Positions 50,742 through 58,986 of a stretch of DNA of 64,000 bases are shown piece after piece. The DNA is from an uncultured Bacilli bacterium (GTDB lineage: Bacteria; Bacillota_I; Bacilli_A; RF39; UBA660), in the NCBI GenBank assembly GCA_934096945.1, contig CAKOND010000002.1, positions 1 through 64,000 of the forward strand. Reading direction: 5' to 3'. The notes below the pieces were generated by a model, which was given only the letters and a program-made list of their open reading frames with translations, was not told where the DNA came from and made no database searches. Position 1 is the first letter of the stretch. The number at the start of each line of letters is the position of its first letter. A program made the translations under genes and the position numbers.

Positions 50742-52288
50742 TTGGAAGTTATGAGTTAGGTGAACTGCTCAGCAAATATAATGTTGATGCAAGTAAGGTT
50801 GTAAGAAAAAATGATAATGTATTAACGTATGGTGAGTATCAAGAGATTAAAAATGTTCTTGAGTTTTTGGTGCGTGAATGTGGAATTAGTCCTAGAAATA
50901 TAGAGAAATGTCCAAGTGTACTTTCATATAACACACAAAATATCAGAGAAAATTATGAATTTTTAAAAAATAGTAATGTTAATTTAAGTAATGTTGAAAC
51001 TACATTACATGTTTTATGTGCAAATCCTAGTGATTTAAAGGAAACTTATAATTATGTTTTAGAAAATTATGGAATGGGATATATTAATAGAACAACATCG
51101 ATATTAGCTATTAATGTTGATAGAATTAAGAAAATCGAAAAAATGTTAAATGATAAGTCTTTGGTGATTTCAGCTGCAGTATCCCGTTTATCTATAGCTG
51201 ATATATTAAAAGATATAACTTTTTGTAAAAAAAATAATATTCCGATTACAGGAAGTGTGTTTCAAAAAAAGTCGGATGAAATAGAAAGAATAGTAAAGGT
51301 TTGTAAAGAAAACAAAATTTCAATCTCAGATAGCTTTTTTCGCCAAACAACTGATGAAATAGAAAGAATAATAAAGGTTTGTAAAGAAAATAATATTTTA
51401 ATCTCAGACAGTGTTTTTCGACAAACAGCAGATGAAATAGAAAGAATAATAAAGGTTTGTAAAGAAAATAATATTCCGATCACAGCAAGTGTGTTTCAAA
51501 AAAAGTCAGATGAAATAGAAAGAATAGTAAAGGTTTGTCAAAAAAATAATATTCCTATAATGGGAAATGTTTTTCGAAGAACTGCTGATGAAATAGAACA
51601 AATAATTATAATATGTAATGAAAATAATGTTCCTATAACGGGAAGTGTTTTTCAAAAAAATGTTGATGAAATAAAAAAGATAATTGCTATTTGTCAAGAA
51701 AATAATATTTCAATAACAGGAAATGTGTTTTTAAAAACAGCAGATGAAATAGAAAGAATAATAAAGATTTGTCAAGAAAACAATACTCCAATATTAGGTA
51801 GTGTGTTTTATAAGACAGCTGATGAAATAGAAAGAATAATAAAGGTTTGTAAAGAAAATAATATTTCGATAACAGGCAGTGTTTTTCAAAAAAATGTTGA
51901 TGAAATAAAAAAGATAATTGCTATTTGTCAAGAAAATAATATATTAATAACGGGTAGTATATTTTATAAAAATGCAGATGAATTACAAGCTTCAATTGAT
52001 TATGTAAAAAGTGTTTATGGCCAACAATATTTAGTTCCTTTGGTGGTTAATAAAAATGTAAAACATTTACAAGAAGTATTGCCTTATTTAGATTCTTTAA
52101 GTTTACTTCTGTATGTTATTAAAAGTGCATCTATTTTGTTGTTGACTTTGGATGAAATAATGGAAAGAAAAGAATATATAGAAAGTCATGGAGAAAGTCT
52201 GGTAACTAAAACAGGTAGGTTTAATTCTGTATTTGGCCTCTCAAAGAAAAATTATGAAAAATTATGTGGTATGCAGGTGGAGTTATGA
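50738..52288 (+). CDS. Solenoid repeat protein 3 of a four-gene array
   Basis: A 516-residue paralogue with ten repeats. It is a mosaic: its early repeats (CKENKISISDSFFRQT, CKENNILISDSVFRQT, CQKNNIPIMGNVFRRT) match protein 1 in order, and later ones (DEIKKIIAICQENN, CQENNTPILGSVF) match protein 2. This points to recombination among array members. Same cap (SLVTKTGRFNSVFGLSKKNY). ATGA coupling at both ends. Confidence 0.75.
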   Translation: MIGSYELGELLSKYNVDASKVVRKNDNVLTYGEYQEIKNVLEFLVRECGISPRNIEKCPSVLSYNTQNIRENYEFLKNSNVNLSNVETTLHVLCANPSDLKETYNYVLENYGMGYINRTTSILAINVDRIKKIEKMLNDKSLVISAAVSRLSIADILKDITFCKKNNIPITGSVFQKKSDEIERIVKVCKENKISISDSFFRQTTDEIERIIKVCKENNILISDSVFRQTADEIERIIKVCKENNIPITASVFQKKSDEIERIVKVCQKNNIPIMGNVFRRTADEIEQIIIICNENNVPITGSVFQKNVDEIKKIIAICQENNISITGNVFLKTADEIERIIKICQENNTPILGSVFYKTADEIERIIKVCKENNISITGSVFQKNVDEIKKIIAICQENNILITGSIFYKNADELQASIDYVKSVYGQQYLVPLVVNKNVKHLQEVLPYLDSLSLLLYVIKSASILLLTLDEIMERKEYIESHGESLVTKTGRFNSVFGLSKKNYEKLCGMQVEL

Positions 52289-54138
52289 TTGGAAATTATG
52301 AGTTAGATGAATTGTTAAGTGAATATGGTGTTGATGCAAATAAGGTTATAAGTAAGAATGATAAAGTATTAACATATGGTGAATATCAAGGGATAAAAAG
52401 CGTTCTTGAGTTTTTAGTGCGTGAATGTGAAATTAGTCCAAGAAATATAGAGAAATGTCCAAGTCTTTTGTATCAAAATGCAACATATGTTAAACAAAAT
52501 TATGCGTTATTAAAAATGAAAATATTGCCTGAAAGAATAAATATGGCTTTACATGTATTAGGTACTGATAGTGAAGAATTTAAGAAAACACTTGATTATG
52601 TAATAGAAAATTATGGTGTAGATAGACTAAATAAAACCTTATCTGTTCTTAGAGTTAATAAAAAAAGAATAGAAAAACTTGAAGAAGTAATTGATGATAA
52701 GGATATTGTTCTTCAGGTAGCTATTTTAAATATAGATGTAAGTGAAGTAAAGAAAATAGTTAAAGTTTGTAAGTACCATGGAGTAAAATTGTATCCTGGT
52801 ATGTTTAGAAAAGATGCAATTAATGTTGAGAGAATAATATATTTGTGTAAAAGAATAGGATTAGAACTAAGTAATGGAATATTTTTTAGAACTGCGGATG
52901 AAGTACAAAATATAGTTAATACATGTAATAAAGAAAGTGTTGATATCTATGGTACAATGTTTAGATTGAGTGATATAGAAGTTAAAAGAGTAATAGAAGT
53001 ATGTAAGAAAAATAATGTGAAAATTAATAGTAGAATGTTTCTAAGAAAAGCCGATGAAATAGAAAATATAATAAAATTGTGTAAAAAATATAATATAGAG
53101 CTTATGAATAGTATGCTTTATAAGACACCGGAAGAAGTAGAAAAAATAATACTTTTATGTAAAGAAGAACATATTGATATAAGTGATGGTATTTTTGCTA
53201 AATCGGCGGAAGAAATAAAAAATATAATAAAAGTATGTAACAAGTATAAAGTAAAAGTGACTAGTAATGTTTTTAGTAGAAGTGCTTTTGAAATAGTAAA
53301 AATAATTGAACTTTGTCAAAATAATGGAGTGCCTATTACAAGTAGTGTGTTTTTTAAAAAGTGTGAAGATATTGAAAAGGTAATAAAAGTATGTAAAAAA
53401 TATGGCGTTGCTTTAAGTGGAAATGTTTTTAATAAACCTAGTGAAGAGATAGAAAAGATAGTAAAAATTTGTGAAAAATATGGATTATCTATGACGGGTA
53501 GTATGTTTATGAAAACAAGCTCGGAGTTGGAAAAGATAATACTTGTTTGTAAAAAATATGATGTACCTGTGACGGGAAGTTGTTTTTATAAAAATGCAGA
53601 TGTTTTAGAAGAAATTATTAAGGTTTGTAAGGAATATGGACTCGAAATAAAGGGAAATATTTTGAAGCAAGAACCTGATGAAATAAAGATGATAATTAGT
53701 TTGTGCAAAAAATATAATTTAGAAGTTATAAATAGTATGTTTATTAGAAATGCTCAAGAATTTGAAAACATTGTTAATTTATGTAATAAAGAAGGAATTA
53801 GTATTTTGCCAAGTATTTTTTTACAATCTTTTAAAGAACTTAAAAAATCAATAATATATGTGAAATCTAATTTTGGTAAAGAATATTTAACTGTGCTTGT
53901 TGTTAATAAAAATGTTAAATATTTGGAAGTTGTTTTGCCTTATTTAAATGAACTAGGTGTGCTTTCAGTTGTTATTAAAAGTGCATCAATTTTAACTCTT
54001 AGTTTAGAAGAAATTAAGATGAGAAAGAAATATATTGAAAATAATGGTGAGGATATGGTTCTTCCAAGTGGAAAATTTAATTCAGTGTTTGGACTTTCAA
54101 GAAAAAATTATGAAAGATTAGTGGGAATGGTTCGTTAA
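52285..54138 (+). CDS. Solenoid repeat protein 4 of a four-gene array (divergent)
   Basis: A 617-residue, more diverged paralogue with about fourteen repeats that keep the same spacing (EIENIIKLCKKYNIELMNSM, EIEKIVKICEKYGLSMTGSM) but vary far more from unit to unit. N-terminal blocks (SPRNIEKCPSLLYQN) and the cap (LPSGKFNSVFGLSRKNYERL) are conserved. It probably represents the older form from which proteins 1-3 were amplified. GGTGGAG lies just before the ATG, inside the end of gene 3. Confidence 0.75.
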   Translation: MIGNYELDELLSEYGVDANKVISKNDKVLTYGEYQGIKSVLEFLVRECEISPRNIEKCPSLLYQNATYVKQNYALLKMKILPERINMALHVLGTDSEEFKKTLDYVIENYGVDRLNKTLSVLRVNKKRIEKLEEVIDDKDIVLQVAILNIDVSEVKKIVKVCKYHGVKLYPGMFRKDAINVERIIYLCKRIGLELSNGIFFRTADEVQNIVNTCNKESVDIYGTMFRLSDIEVKRVIEVCKKNNVKINSRMFLRKADEIENIIKLCKKYNIELMNSMLYKTPEEVEKIILLCKEEHIDISDGIFAKSAEEIKNIIKVCNKYKVKVTSNVFSRSAFEIVKIIELCQNNGVPITSSVFFKKCEDIEKVIKVCKKYGVALSGNVFNKPSEEIEKIVKICEKYGLSMTGSMFMKTSSELEKIILVCKKYDVPVTGSCFYKNADVLEEIIKVCKEYGLEIKGNILKQEPDEIKMIISLCKKYNLEVINSMFIRNAQEFENIVNLCNKEGISILPSIFLQSFKELKKSIIYVKSNFGKEYLTVLVVNKNVKYLEVVLPYLNELGVLSVVIKSASILTLSLEEIKMRKKYIENNGEDMVLPSGKFNSVFGLSRKNYERLVGMVR

Positions 54139-54154
54139 ATTTGTAAATTTTTGC

Positions 54155-54183
54155 TTACATAAAAAAATAAAATGTGCTATAAT
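54155..54183 (+). promoter_or_regulatory. Extended -10 promoter
   Basis: TTACAT and TATAAT with 17-base spacing and TGC before the -10 box, ahead of the chimeric remnant. Confidence 0.45.
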
Positions 54184-54214
54184 TGATTTTGCTAATGATT
54201 ATTTAACTGTTATT

Positions 54215-54661
54215 TTGATAGGAATACCTTTTTATGTAATTGGTCAAGGTCTTAATGGAATAATTAGAGCTGATGGAAGTCTAAAATATGATATGATTGC
54301 AACATTAAGTGGAGCTATATTAAATATTATTTTGGACCCAATTCTTGCTAAGAAGCATTGTGTTATTATTGGTAGATGCGCGGATTATATTTTGAAAGAT
54401 AAAAAAGATGTATATAATGTTTTCTTATATAGTAGTATGGATAAAAAGATTGATAGAGTTACTAAGTATTATGGAATTGATGTGGAAAGGGCTAAAAATA
54501 AAATAAATAAAGTTAATAAAAGAAGAGCTAAACACTATGAATATTATACTAATCAAAAATGGAATGATGTAGGTAATTATGATTTAGCTGTAAATGTTGA
54601 TACTTTAGGTGTTGAAAATACGGCTTTAATGATAAAAAATATAATAGAGAATGGAAAATAA
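54215..54661 (+). pseudogene. Chimera of MATE efflux fragment and cytidylate-kinase-like fragment
   Basis: The first 45 residues (FYVIGQGLNGIIRADGSLKY, SGAILNIILDPIL) are an internal piece of a MATE multidrug exporter. From residue 46 the protein is the C-terminal part of a cytidylate-kinase-like protein (KHCVIIGRCADYILKDKKD, VFLYSSMDKKIDRVTKYYG, YYTNQKWNDVGNYDLAVNVD). Both are truncated: the exporter lacks most helices and the kinase lacks its P-loop. A deletion joining two genes in frame explains this. The only start is a TTG without a ribosome binding site, so translation is doubtful. Confidence 0.65.
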
Positions 54662-54680
54662 TGTTTTTATTCTCTTTTTT
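54646..54680 (+). terminator. Weak terminator
   Basis: AGAGAAT and ATTCTCT flank a loop of about 17 bases, followed by six T. Confidence 0.45.
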
Positions 54681-54684
54681 GTGC

Positions 54685-54690
54685 TATAAT
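54685..54690 (+). promoter_or_regulatory. Extended -10 box
   Basis: TGC-TATAAT, 20 bases before the HdeD-like gene, with GGAGGT as its ribosome binding site. Confidence 0.5.
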
Positions 54691-54710
54691 TGAAGTGGAG
54701 GTAAAATCTT

Positions 54711-55235
54711 ATGATGAAAAAACAATTAGTTGATTTAATTACATCTGTGTTTTTAATTATTTGTGGAAGTGTTATGCTTTTGTTTCCACTTTTTCATTTT
54801 GTGAAGGTAAAAATTATATTTCTTGGAGTGCTTGGGGTATATACTATTCTTAATATGATTAAGTTTATGCTTACATGTAAAAGTGGTGACTATGAAGGTC
54901 TTTTTACTAGTTTAGCATCTATAGTGGTTTTTGGTGTTGCTATGTATTTGGATATTAATAAAGTTCCATGGTATTTAGCTTTATGCTTACTTATTTGGAT
55001 AATTTTATTATCACTTATTAAGCTAAAAAAAGGAGATTATTATAATGATAGAAAAAATAAGATGTGGATATTTGAAGTAATATGTTTGGTTTTGTTTATC
55101 TTAACTGGACTTCTTACGGCGATGAATTTATATTATGAAAATGATATACAAGTTCTTGTTCTTGGCTATTTCTTCCTTATACATGGAATGCTGGAACTAT
55201 TTGATCCCCTTGTGATTTCAATAAAAATAAAATAA
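54711..55235 (+). CDS. HdeD/DUF308-like membrane protein
   Basis: A 174-residue protein with six short membrane helices in three pairs (DLITSVFLIICGSVMLLFPL, KIIFLGVLGVYTILNMIKFM, SLASIVVFGVAMYL and so on), the pattern of the HdeD/DUF308 family, whose Escherichia coli member is linked to acid resistance; role here unknown. Two ATG codons open the frame; the first is five to nine bases after GGAGG and is used. Confidence 0.65.
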   Translation: MMKKQLVDLITSVFLIICGSVMLLFPLFHFVKVKIIFLGVLGVYTILNMIKFMLTCKSGDYEGLFTSLASIVVFGVAMYLDINKVPWYLALCLLIWIILLSLIKLKKGDYYNDRKNKMWIFEVICLVLFILTGLLTAMNLYYENDIQVLVLGYFFLIHGMLELFDPLVISIKIK

Positions 55236-55256
55236 CGGATTAAAAGTCCGTTATTT
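55231..55256. terminator. Bidirectional terminator
   Basis: AATAACGGA, loop TTAAAAG, TCCGTTATT between the convergent HdeD-like and spoVS genes; overlaps both stop codons. Confidence 0.75.
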
Positions 55257-55511
55257 GTTTGTAATAATAAGTTTGATAGCTGTTTTTTGTTCACCATTTA
55301 TTATTATGTCATTGAATGCTGGAATGACCACTAAGTTATCGCCAGTTGGAGCTACGAAGCCTCGGCAGATGGCAATAGCTTTAATAGCTTGATTTAAAGA
55401 ACCAGCTCCAACAGTTTGAATTTCAACTTCCTTTTGTTCACGATAAATGTTGGCAATGGCACCAGCTACTTTGCTTGGGTTAGATTTTGATGAAACCTTT
55501 AGAATTTCCAT
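55251..55511 (-). CDS. spoVS: Stage V sporulation protein S
   Basis: An 86-residue protein, MEILKVSSKSNPSKVAGAIA, VGAGSLNQAIKAIAICRGFV and NLVVIPAFNDIIINGEQKTA, matching SpoVS along its whole length. SpoVS is a small KH/Alba-like nucleic-acid-binding protein; in Bacillus its loss affects spore coat formation and septation. ATG at 55511 gives the standard length and a nine-base gap from AAGGA; the ATG at 55520 is too close to that site. Presence fits a spore-former lineage, although SpoVS also occurs in non-sporulating bacteria. Confidence 0.92.
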   Translation of the reverse strand: MEILKVSSKSNPSKVAGAIANIYREQKEVEIQTVGAGSLNQAIKAIAICRGFVAPTGDNLVVIPAFNDIIINGEQKTAIKLIITNK

Positions 55512-55591
55512 TATTACCATTCCTTTCTAGTTAAATATATGGGAAAATTAATTAATTATGCATTGATTTAAGGTTGAATGTGTGATATACT

Positions 55592-55614
55592 TAAATAGTA
55601 ATCATTACTATTTA
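55592..55614. promoter_or_regulatory. Perfect palindromic Fur/PerR box
   Basis: Eleven bases TAAATAGTAAT, one central C, and the exact complement ATTACTATTTA. The inner 7-1-7 part (TAGTAAT-C-ATTACTA) fits the Per/Fur box type. It ends immediately before the ribosome binding site of the fur-family gene, so binding would block its own expression and that of rubrerythrin. Confidence 0.8.
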
Positions 55615-55623
55615 GGAGGCTTT

Positions 55624-56007
55624 ATGAAAAATACAAAGCAAAGAAAAGTGGTTTTAGATATTATAAATAATAGTGATAATCATTTAGATGCATTTGGAGT
55701 TTACAAGCTTGCTAGAATGAGCATACCTAATATTAGTTTGGGTACTGTTTATCGTAATTTGGGAAGCTTAGAAAATGAAAGTGCTATACAAGTAATAATG
55801 GTTGATGGAGTAAAACATTATGATAAAATTATTCCACATTATCACTTTGTTTGTAAAAAATGTCTTAAAATAATTGATGTCTTTGATTTGGAGATTCCTA
55901 GGGTTAAAGAATATAATGGAAATTTGGTTGATGATTATGAAATAGTTCTAAAGGGCATTTGTGAGGATTGCCAGAAGGAGGATAATTATGGAATTAAAAG
56001 GAAGTAG
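55624..56007 (+). CDS. Fur-family regulator, PerR-like
   Basis: A 127-residue regulator. The winged helix has [20 protein letters not shown], the Fur/PerR recognition helix; [16 protein letters not shown] carries the regulatory His and first zinc CxxC, and ICEDCQKED the second. With rubrerythrin coupled downstream it is best read as PerR, sensing peroxide via Fe/Mn. ATG at 55624 follows AGGAGG. It overlaps the rubrerythrin start by 20 bases, so the two are co-translated. Confidence 0.88.
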   Translation: MKNTKQRKVVLDIINNSDNHLDAFGVYKLARMSIPNISLGTVYRNLGSLENESAIQVIMVDGVKHYDKIIPHYHFVCKKCLKIIDVFDLEIPRVKEYNGNLVDDYEIVLKGICEDCQKEDNYGIKRK

Positions 56008-56527
56008 AACTGAAGCTAATTTAATGGCAGCTTTTGCTGGGGAAAGTGAGGCTCGTAATAAGTATACTTATTATGCATCAAAAGCTAGAAAAGATGGATA
56101 TGAACAAATAGCTGCAATTTTTGAGGAAACTGCAAATAATGAAAAAGAACATGCTAAAATGTGGTTTAAAGAATTGCATGGAGGAAGTGTACCTAGTACT
56201 CAAGAAAATTTGGAAGATGCTGCAAATGGAGAAAACTATGAATGGACAGATATGTATGCTGAATTTGCAAATGTTGCTCGTGAAGAAGGTTTTGATAGAA
56301 TTGCTAATCTTTTTGAAGGTGTAGCTAAGATTGAGAAAGCTCATGAAGAAAGATATCGTAAACTTTTAAAAAATATTGATGAAAAACTAGTATTTAGTAA
56401 AGATGGAGAATGTATTTGGATTTGTCGTAATTGTGGTCATATTGTGGTTGGTAAAGATGCTCCGGAAGTATGCCCAATTTGTGGTCATCCAAAAAGTTTC
56501 TTTGAATTAAAAGCAGAAAATTATTAA
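55988..56527 (+). CDS. rbr: Rubrerythrin
   Basis: A 179-residue peroxide reductase of anaerobes. The four-helix diiron domain has [31 protein letters not shown] and [15 protein letters not shown] (ExxH ligands); the C-terminal rubredoxin domain has [20 protein letters not shown] and its CxxC pairs. It reduces hydrogen peroxide with electrons from rubredoxin or NADH. AGGAGG, inside the end of the regulator gene, precedes the ATG. With sod decayed, this is the main oxidative-stress enzyme visible here. Confidence 0.95.
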   Translation: MELKGSRTEANLMAAFAGESEARNKYTYYASKARKDGYEQIAAIFEETANNEKEHAKMWFKELHGGSVPSTQENLEDAANGENYEWTDMYAEFANVAREEGFDRIANLFEGVAKIEKAHEERYRKLLKNIDEKLVFSKDGECIWICRNCGHIVVGKDAPEVCPICGHPKSFFELKAENY

Positions 56528-56579
56528 AAATACTAGCATTAATAAATAATTTGTGGTATATTAGTTTTGTAAAAACGAA

Positions 56580-56765
56580 GAAAAAGGATAAGTAATTATT
56601 GATATTATGTAGAGAGCTCTTGGGTGGTGAAAAAGAGTTAGTGGAAATAATGAAATCTACCTTTGGAGTTGGGCATTTGTCTCGGTTAAAAAACCGTTAT
56701 TAAAATAGAGTTAAATAAAGAATGGCACCGTCAGAAAAATGACTTCTTTTGGGCTATTCTTTTTG
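56580..56765 (+). promoter_or_regulatory. T-box riboswitch of serS
   Basis: Leader with the T-box marks in order: GTAGAGAGCTCTTGGGTGGT (stem I apex region), specifier loop TGAAATCTACC with TCT as the probable serine codon at 56656-56658, and the T-box GAATGGCACCGTC that pairs with uncharged tRNA. GAATGGC and GCTATTC form the competing terminator before the T-run at 56760. Uncharged tRNA-Ser would turn on serS. Confidence 0.85.
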
Positions 56766-56781
56766 TTTTGGAGGGAAAAAT

Positions 56782-58071
56782 ATGATAGATATTAAATTAA
56801 TAAGGGAAAATAGGGATTTGGTTAAGGAAAATATTAAGAAAAAATTTCAAGATGAAAAACTTGGACTTGTTGATGAAGTTTACGAGTATGATAAGACATA
56901 TCGTGAATGTAAGATGAAAGTTGATGAACTTAGAAGTAAAAGAAATGATTTAAGTGCATCAATTGGGAGTCTTATGCGTGAAGGCAAAAAAGATGAAGCA
57001 GAAAAAATTAAGCTAGAAGTTGGAAACATCAATAATGAAATAGCTGAATATGAAGAAAAAGAAGAAAAGTTAGAAAAAGAAATTAGAGATAGAATGCTGG
57101 TTATTCCAAATATAATTGATGCCAGTGTGCCAATTGGAAAAGATGATAGTGAAAATGTTGAAGTTGAAAAATTTGGTGAACCAATTGTGCCAGATTATGA
57201 GATTCCTTATCATGCTGATATAATAGCTAGTGTAAATGGAATGGATAAAGAAGCTGCTGGAAGAACAAGTGGGGAAGGATTTTACTATTTAATGGGAGAT
57301 ATTGCTAGACTTCATGAAGCAATGCTTGCTTATGCTCGTGATTACATGATTAAAAAAGGTTTTACTTATTGTGTGCCACCATTTATGATACATGGCAGTG
57401 TCGTTACTGGTGTTATGTCATTTCCGGAAATGGAAGCTATGATGTATAAAATTGAAGGTGAGGATTTATATCTTATTGGTACAAGCGAACATTCAATGAT
57501 TGGTAAGTTCCAAGGTCAAATGCTAAAAAAAAGTGATTTACCTATCAAAATGACTTCTTATTCACCATGCTTTAGAAAAGAAGGGGGCTCTCATGGTCTT
57601 GAAGAACGTGGGCTTTATCGTGTACACCAATTTGAAAAACAAGAAATGATAGTTTTATGCGAACCAGAAGAAGCAATGGATTGGTATAATAAGATGTGGA
57701 AATATACTGTAGAAATATTTAGAAATATGGATATACCTGTTAGACAACTTGAATGTTGTAGTGGTGATTTAGCGGATTTGAAAGTTAAATCTTGCGACAT
57801 TGAAGCTTGGAGCCCTAGACAACAAAAATACTTTGAGGTTGGTTCTTGTTCTAACTTGGGTGATGCACAAGCAAGAAGATTGGGTATTAGAGTTAAAGGA
57901 GAAAAAGGAAATTACTACTTAAATTCTTTGAATAATACTTGTGTTGCAACTCCGAGAGGGCTTATTGCATTAATAGAAAATAATTATCAAAAAGATGGAA
58001 GTATAAAAGTTCCAGAAGTTTTACAACCTTATATGGGTGGTTTGGAAGTTATTGTTTCACAAAAAAAATAA
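56782..58071 (+). CDS. serS: Serine-tRNA ligase
   Basis: A 429-residue class II aminoacyl-tRNA synthetase. The N-terminal coiled-coil arm (about residues 30-105, ELRSKRNDLSASIGSLMREG) binds the long variable arm of tRNA-Ser. Motif 2 is SPCFRKEGGSHGLEERGLYR and motif 3 is NNTCVATPRGLIALIENNY. ATG at 56782 follows TTGGAGGG by six bases. Controlled by the T-box leader directly upstream. Confidence 0.97.
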   Translation: MIDIKLIRENRDLVKENIKKKFQDEKLGLVDEVYEYDKTYRECKMKVDELRSKRNDLSASIGSLMREGKKDEAEKIKLEVGNINNEIAEYEEKEEKLEKEIRDRMLVIPNIIDASVPIGKDDSENVEVEKFGEPIVPDYEIPYHADIIASVNGMDKEAAGRTSGEGFYYLMGDIARLHEAMLAYARDYMIKKGFTYCVPPFMIHGSVVTGVMSFPEMEAMMYKIEGEDLYLIGTSEHSMIGKFQGQMLKKSDLPIKMTSYSPCFRKEGGSHGLEERGLYRVHQFEKQEMIVLCEPEEAMDWYNKMWKYTVEIFRNMDIPVRQLECCSGDLADLKVKSCDIEAWSPRQQKYFEVGSCSNLGDAQARRLGIRVKGEKGNYYLNSLNNTCVATPRGLIALIENNYQKDGSIKVPEVLQPYMGGLEVIVSQKK

Positions 58072-58092
58072 TATAAAAAGAGGGGGATTACC

Positions 58093-58734
58093 ATGTTTTT
58101 TAGTATTGGATTTTGGTTTTCCACGGTGGTTTTTACTAAAATAGTAAGAAATAAAATTAATAAATTTATAATCAATAATTATAAAAATTTAAGTAAAAGA
58201 TTAAAAATGCAAGTTGATGAATTACTTGATCTAAATTTTTTTACAAAAGCTGGTATTATGGACTATATTCCTATTATAAATGTTTTGAATACTTGGATTA
58301 AATTAGAATGTTTGTGTGATGAATATGAACAAGTAAAAAAAGATATTTATAGAGATTTTCCTGTGTTAGAGTTTCAAGAAAAAGTTGATAAAAATAATAT
58401 AGGCAGAACTTATGATGAAGAAAAAATGTATTTTATTGGTTATTTTTGGAATAGTAGACCTATGAATATATTTTTTAAATTTAATGGTGAAGAGTTAATA
58501 ATTTTAGATAAATCGTCATCAATATTTAGCACATTATCTGATGAAGAAAAAGAAGATTATTTACTTTATTTGCTTTATTCTTGGTATAATGGTGGTTATT
58601 GTTATTTAAATGGAAGTAATAATTTAAACGAAGTATTTAGTGAAAATTTAGTTAATGTATTGTACCAAAAATATGGCGGTGTACAGATATTGTGTCAAGA
58701 AGAAACAATGATATTATCAAGAAAGCGTAAATAG
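58093..58734 (+). CDS. Hypothetical protein with N-terminal hydrophobic segment
   Basis: A 213-residue protein: a short hydrophobic start (MFFSIGFWFSTVVF), a helical part (NKFIINNYKNLSKRLKMQVD, YIPIINVLNTWIKLECLCDE) and an acidic alpha/beta C-terminal half (YLLYLLYSWYNGGYCYLNGS). No family recognised. GAGGGGG lies before the ATG. It follows serS by 21 bases and probably shares its transcript. Confidence 0.55.
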   Translation: MFFSIGFWFSTVVFTKIVRNKINKFIINNYKNLSKRLKMQVDELLDLNFFTKAGIMDYIPIINVLNTWIKLECLCDEYEQVKKDIYRDFPVLEFQEKVDKNNIGRTYDEEKMYFIGYFWNSRPMNIFFKFNGEELIILDKSSSIFSTLSDEEKEDYLLYLLYSWYNGGYCYLNGSNNLNEVFSENLVNVLYQKYGGVQILCQEETMILSRKRK

Positions 58735-58847
58735 TTTTCTTGATTTTTTGTATAGATGCGTAAACTCATGCATTTTAGTGGGTCACTTTTTGACATGTTT
58801 TGTCGAAAGTGTTGAAATATAAAAAATAGATGTTAAAATGATTACCT

Positions 58848-58937
58848 GAAAGCGGGTTTTGGTTAATATTTTATTATTTTATTTGTACTTATTTACTTCC
58901 ATAACTATATTCCTATTAATTAACCAAAACAGCTTTC
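58848..58937. repeat. Long imperfect inverted repeat before miaB
   Basis: GAAAGC and TTTTGGTTAAT on the left are complemented by ATTAACCAAAA and GCTTTC on the right, separated by an AT-rich loop of about 50 bases. It lies within the 250-base gap before miaB, which otherwise shows no reading frame. It may be a regulatory RNA hairpin of the miaB leader or a small MITE-like remnant. Confidence 0.5.
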
Positions 58938-58986
58938 ATTAATTTAAATATTATGGTAAAATAATGTTTTGAAGGGAAGGTGTTTT

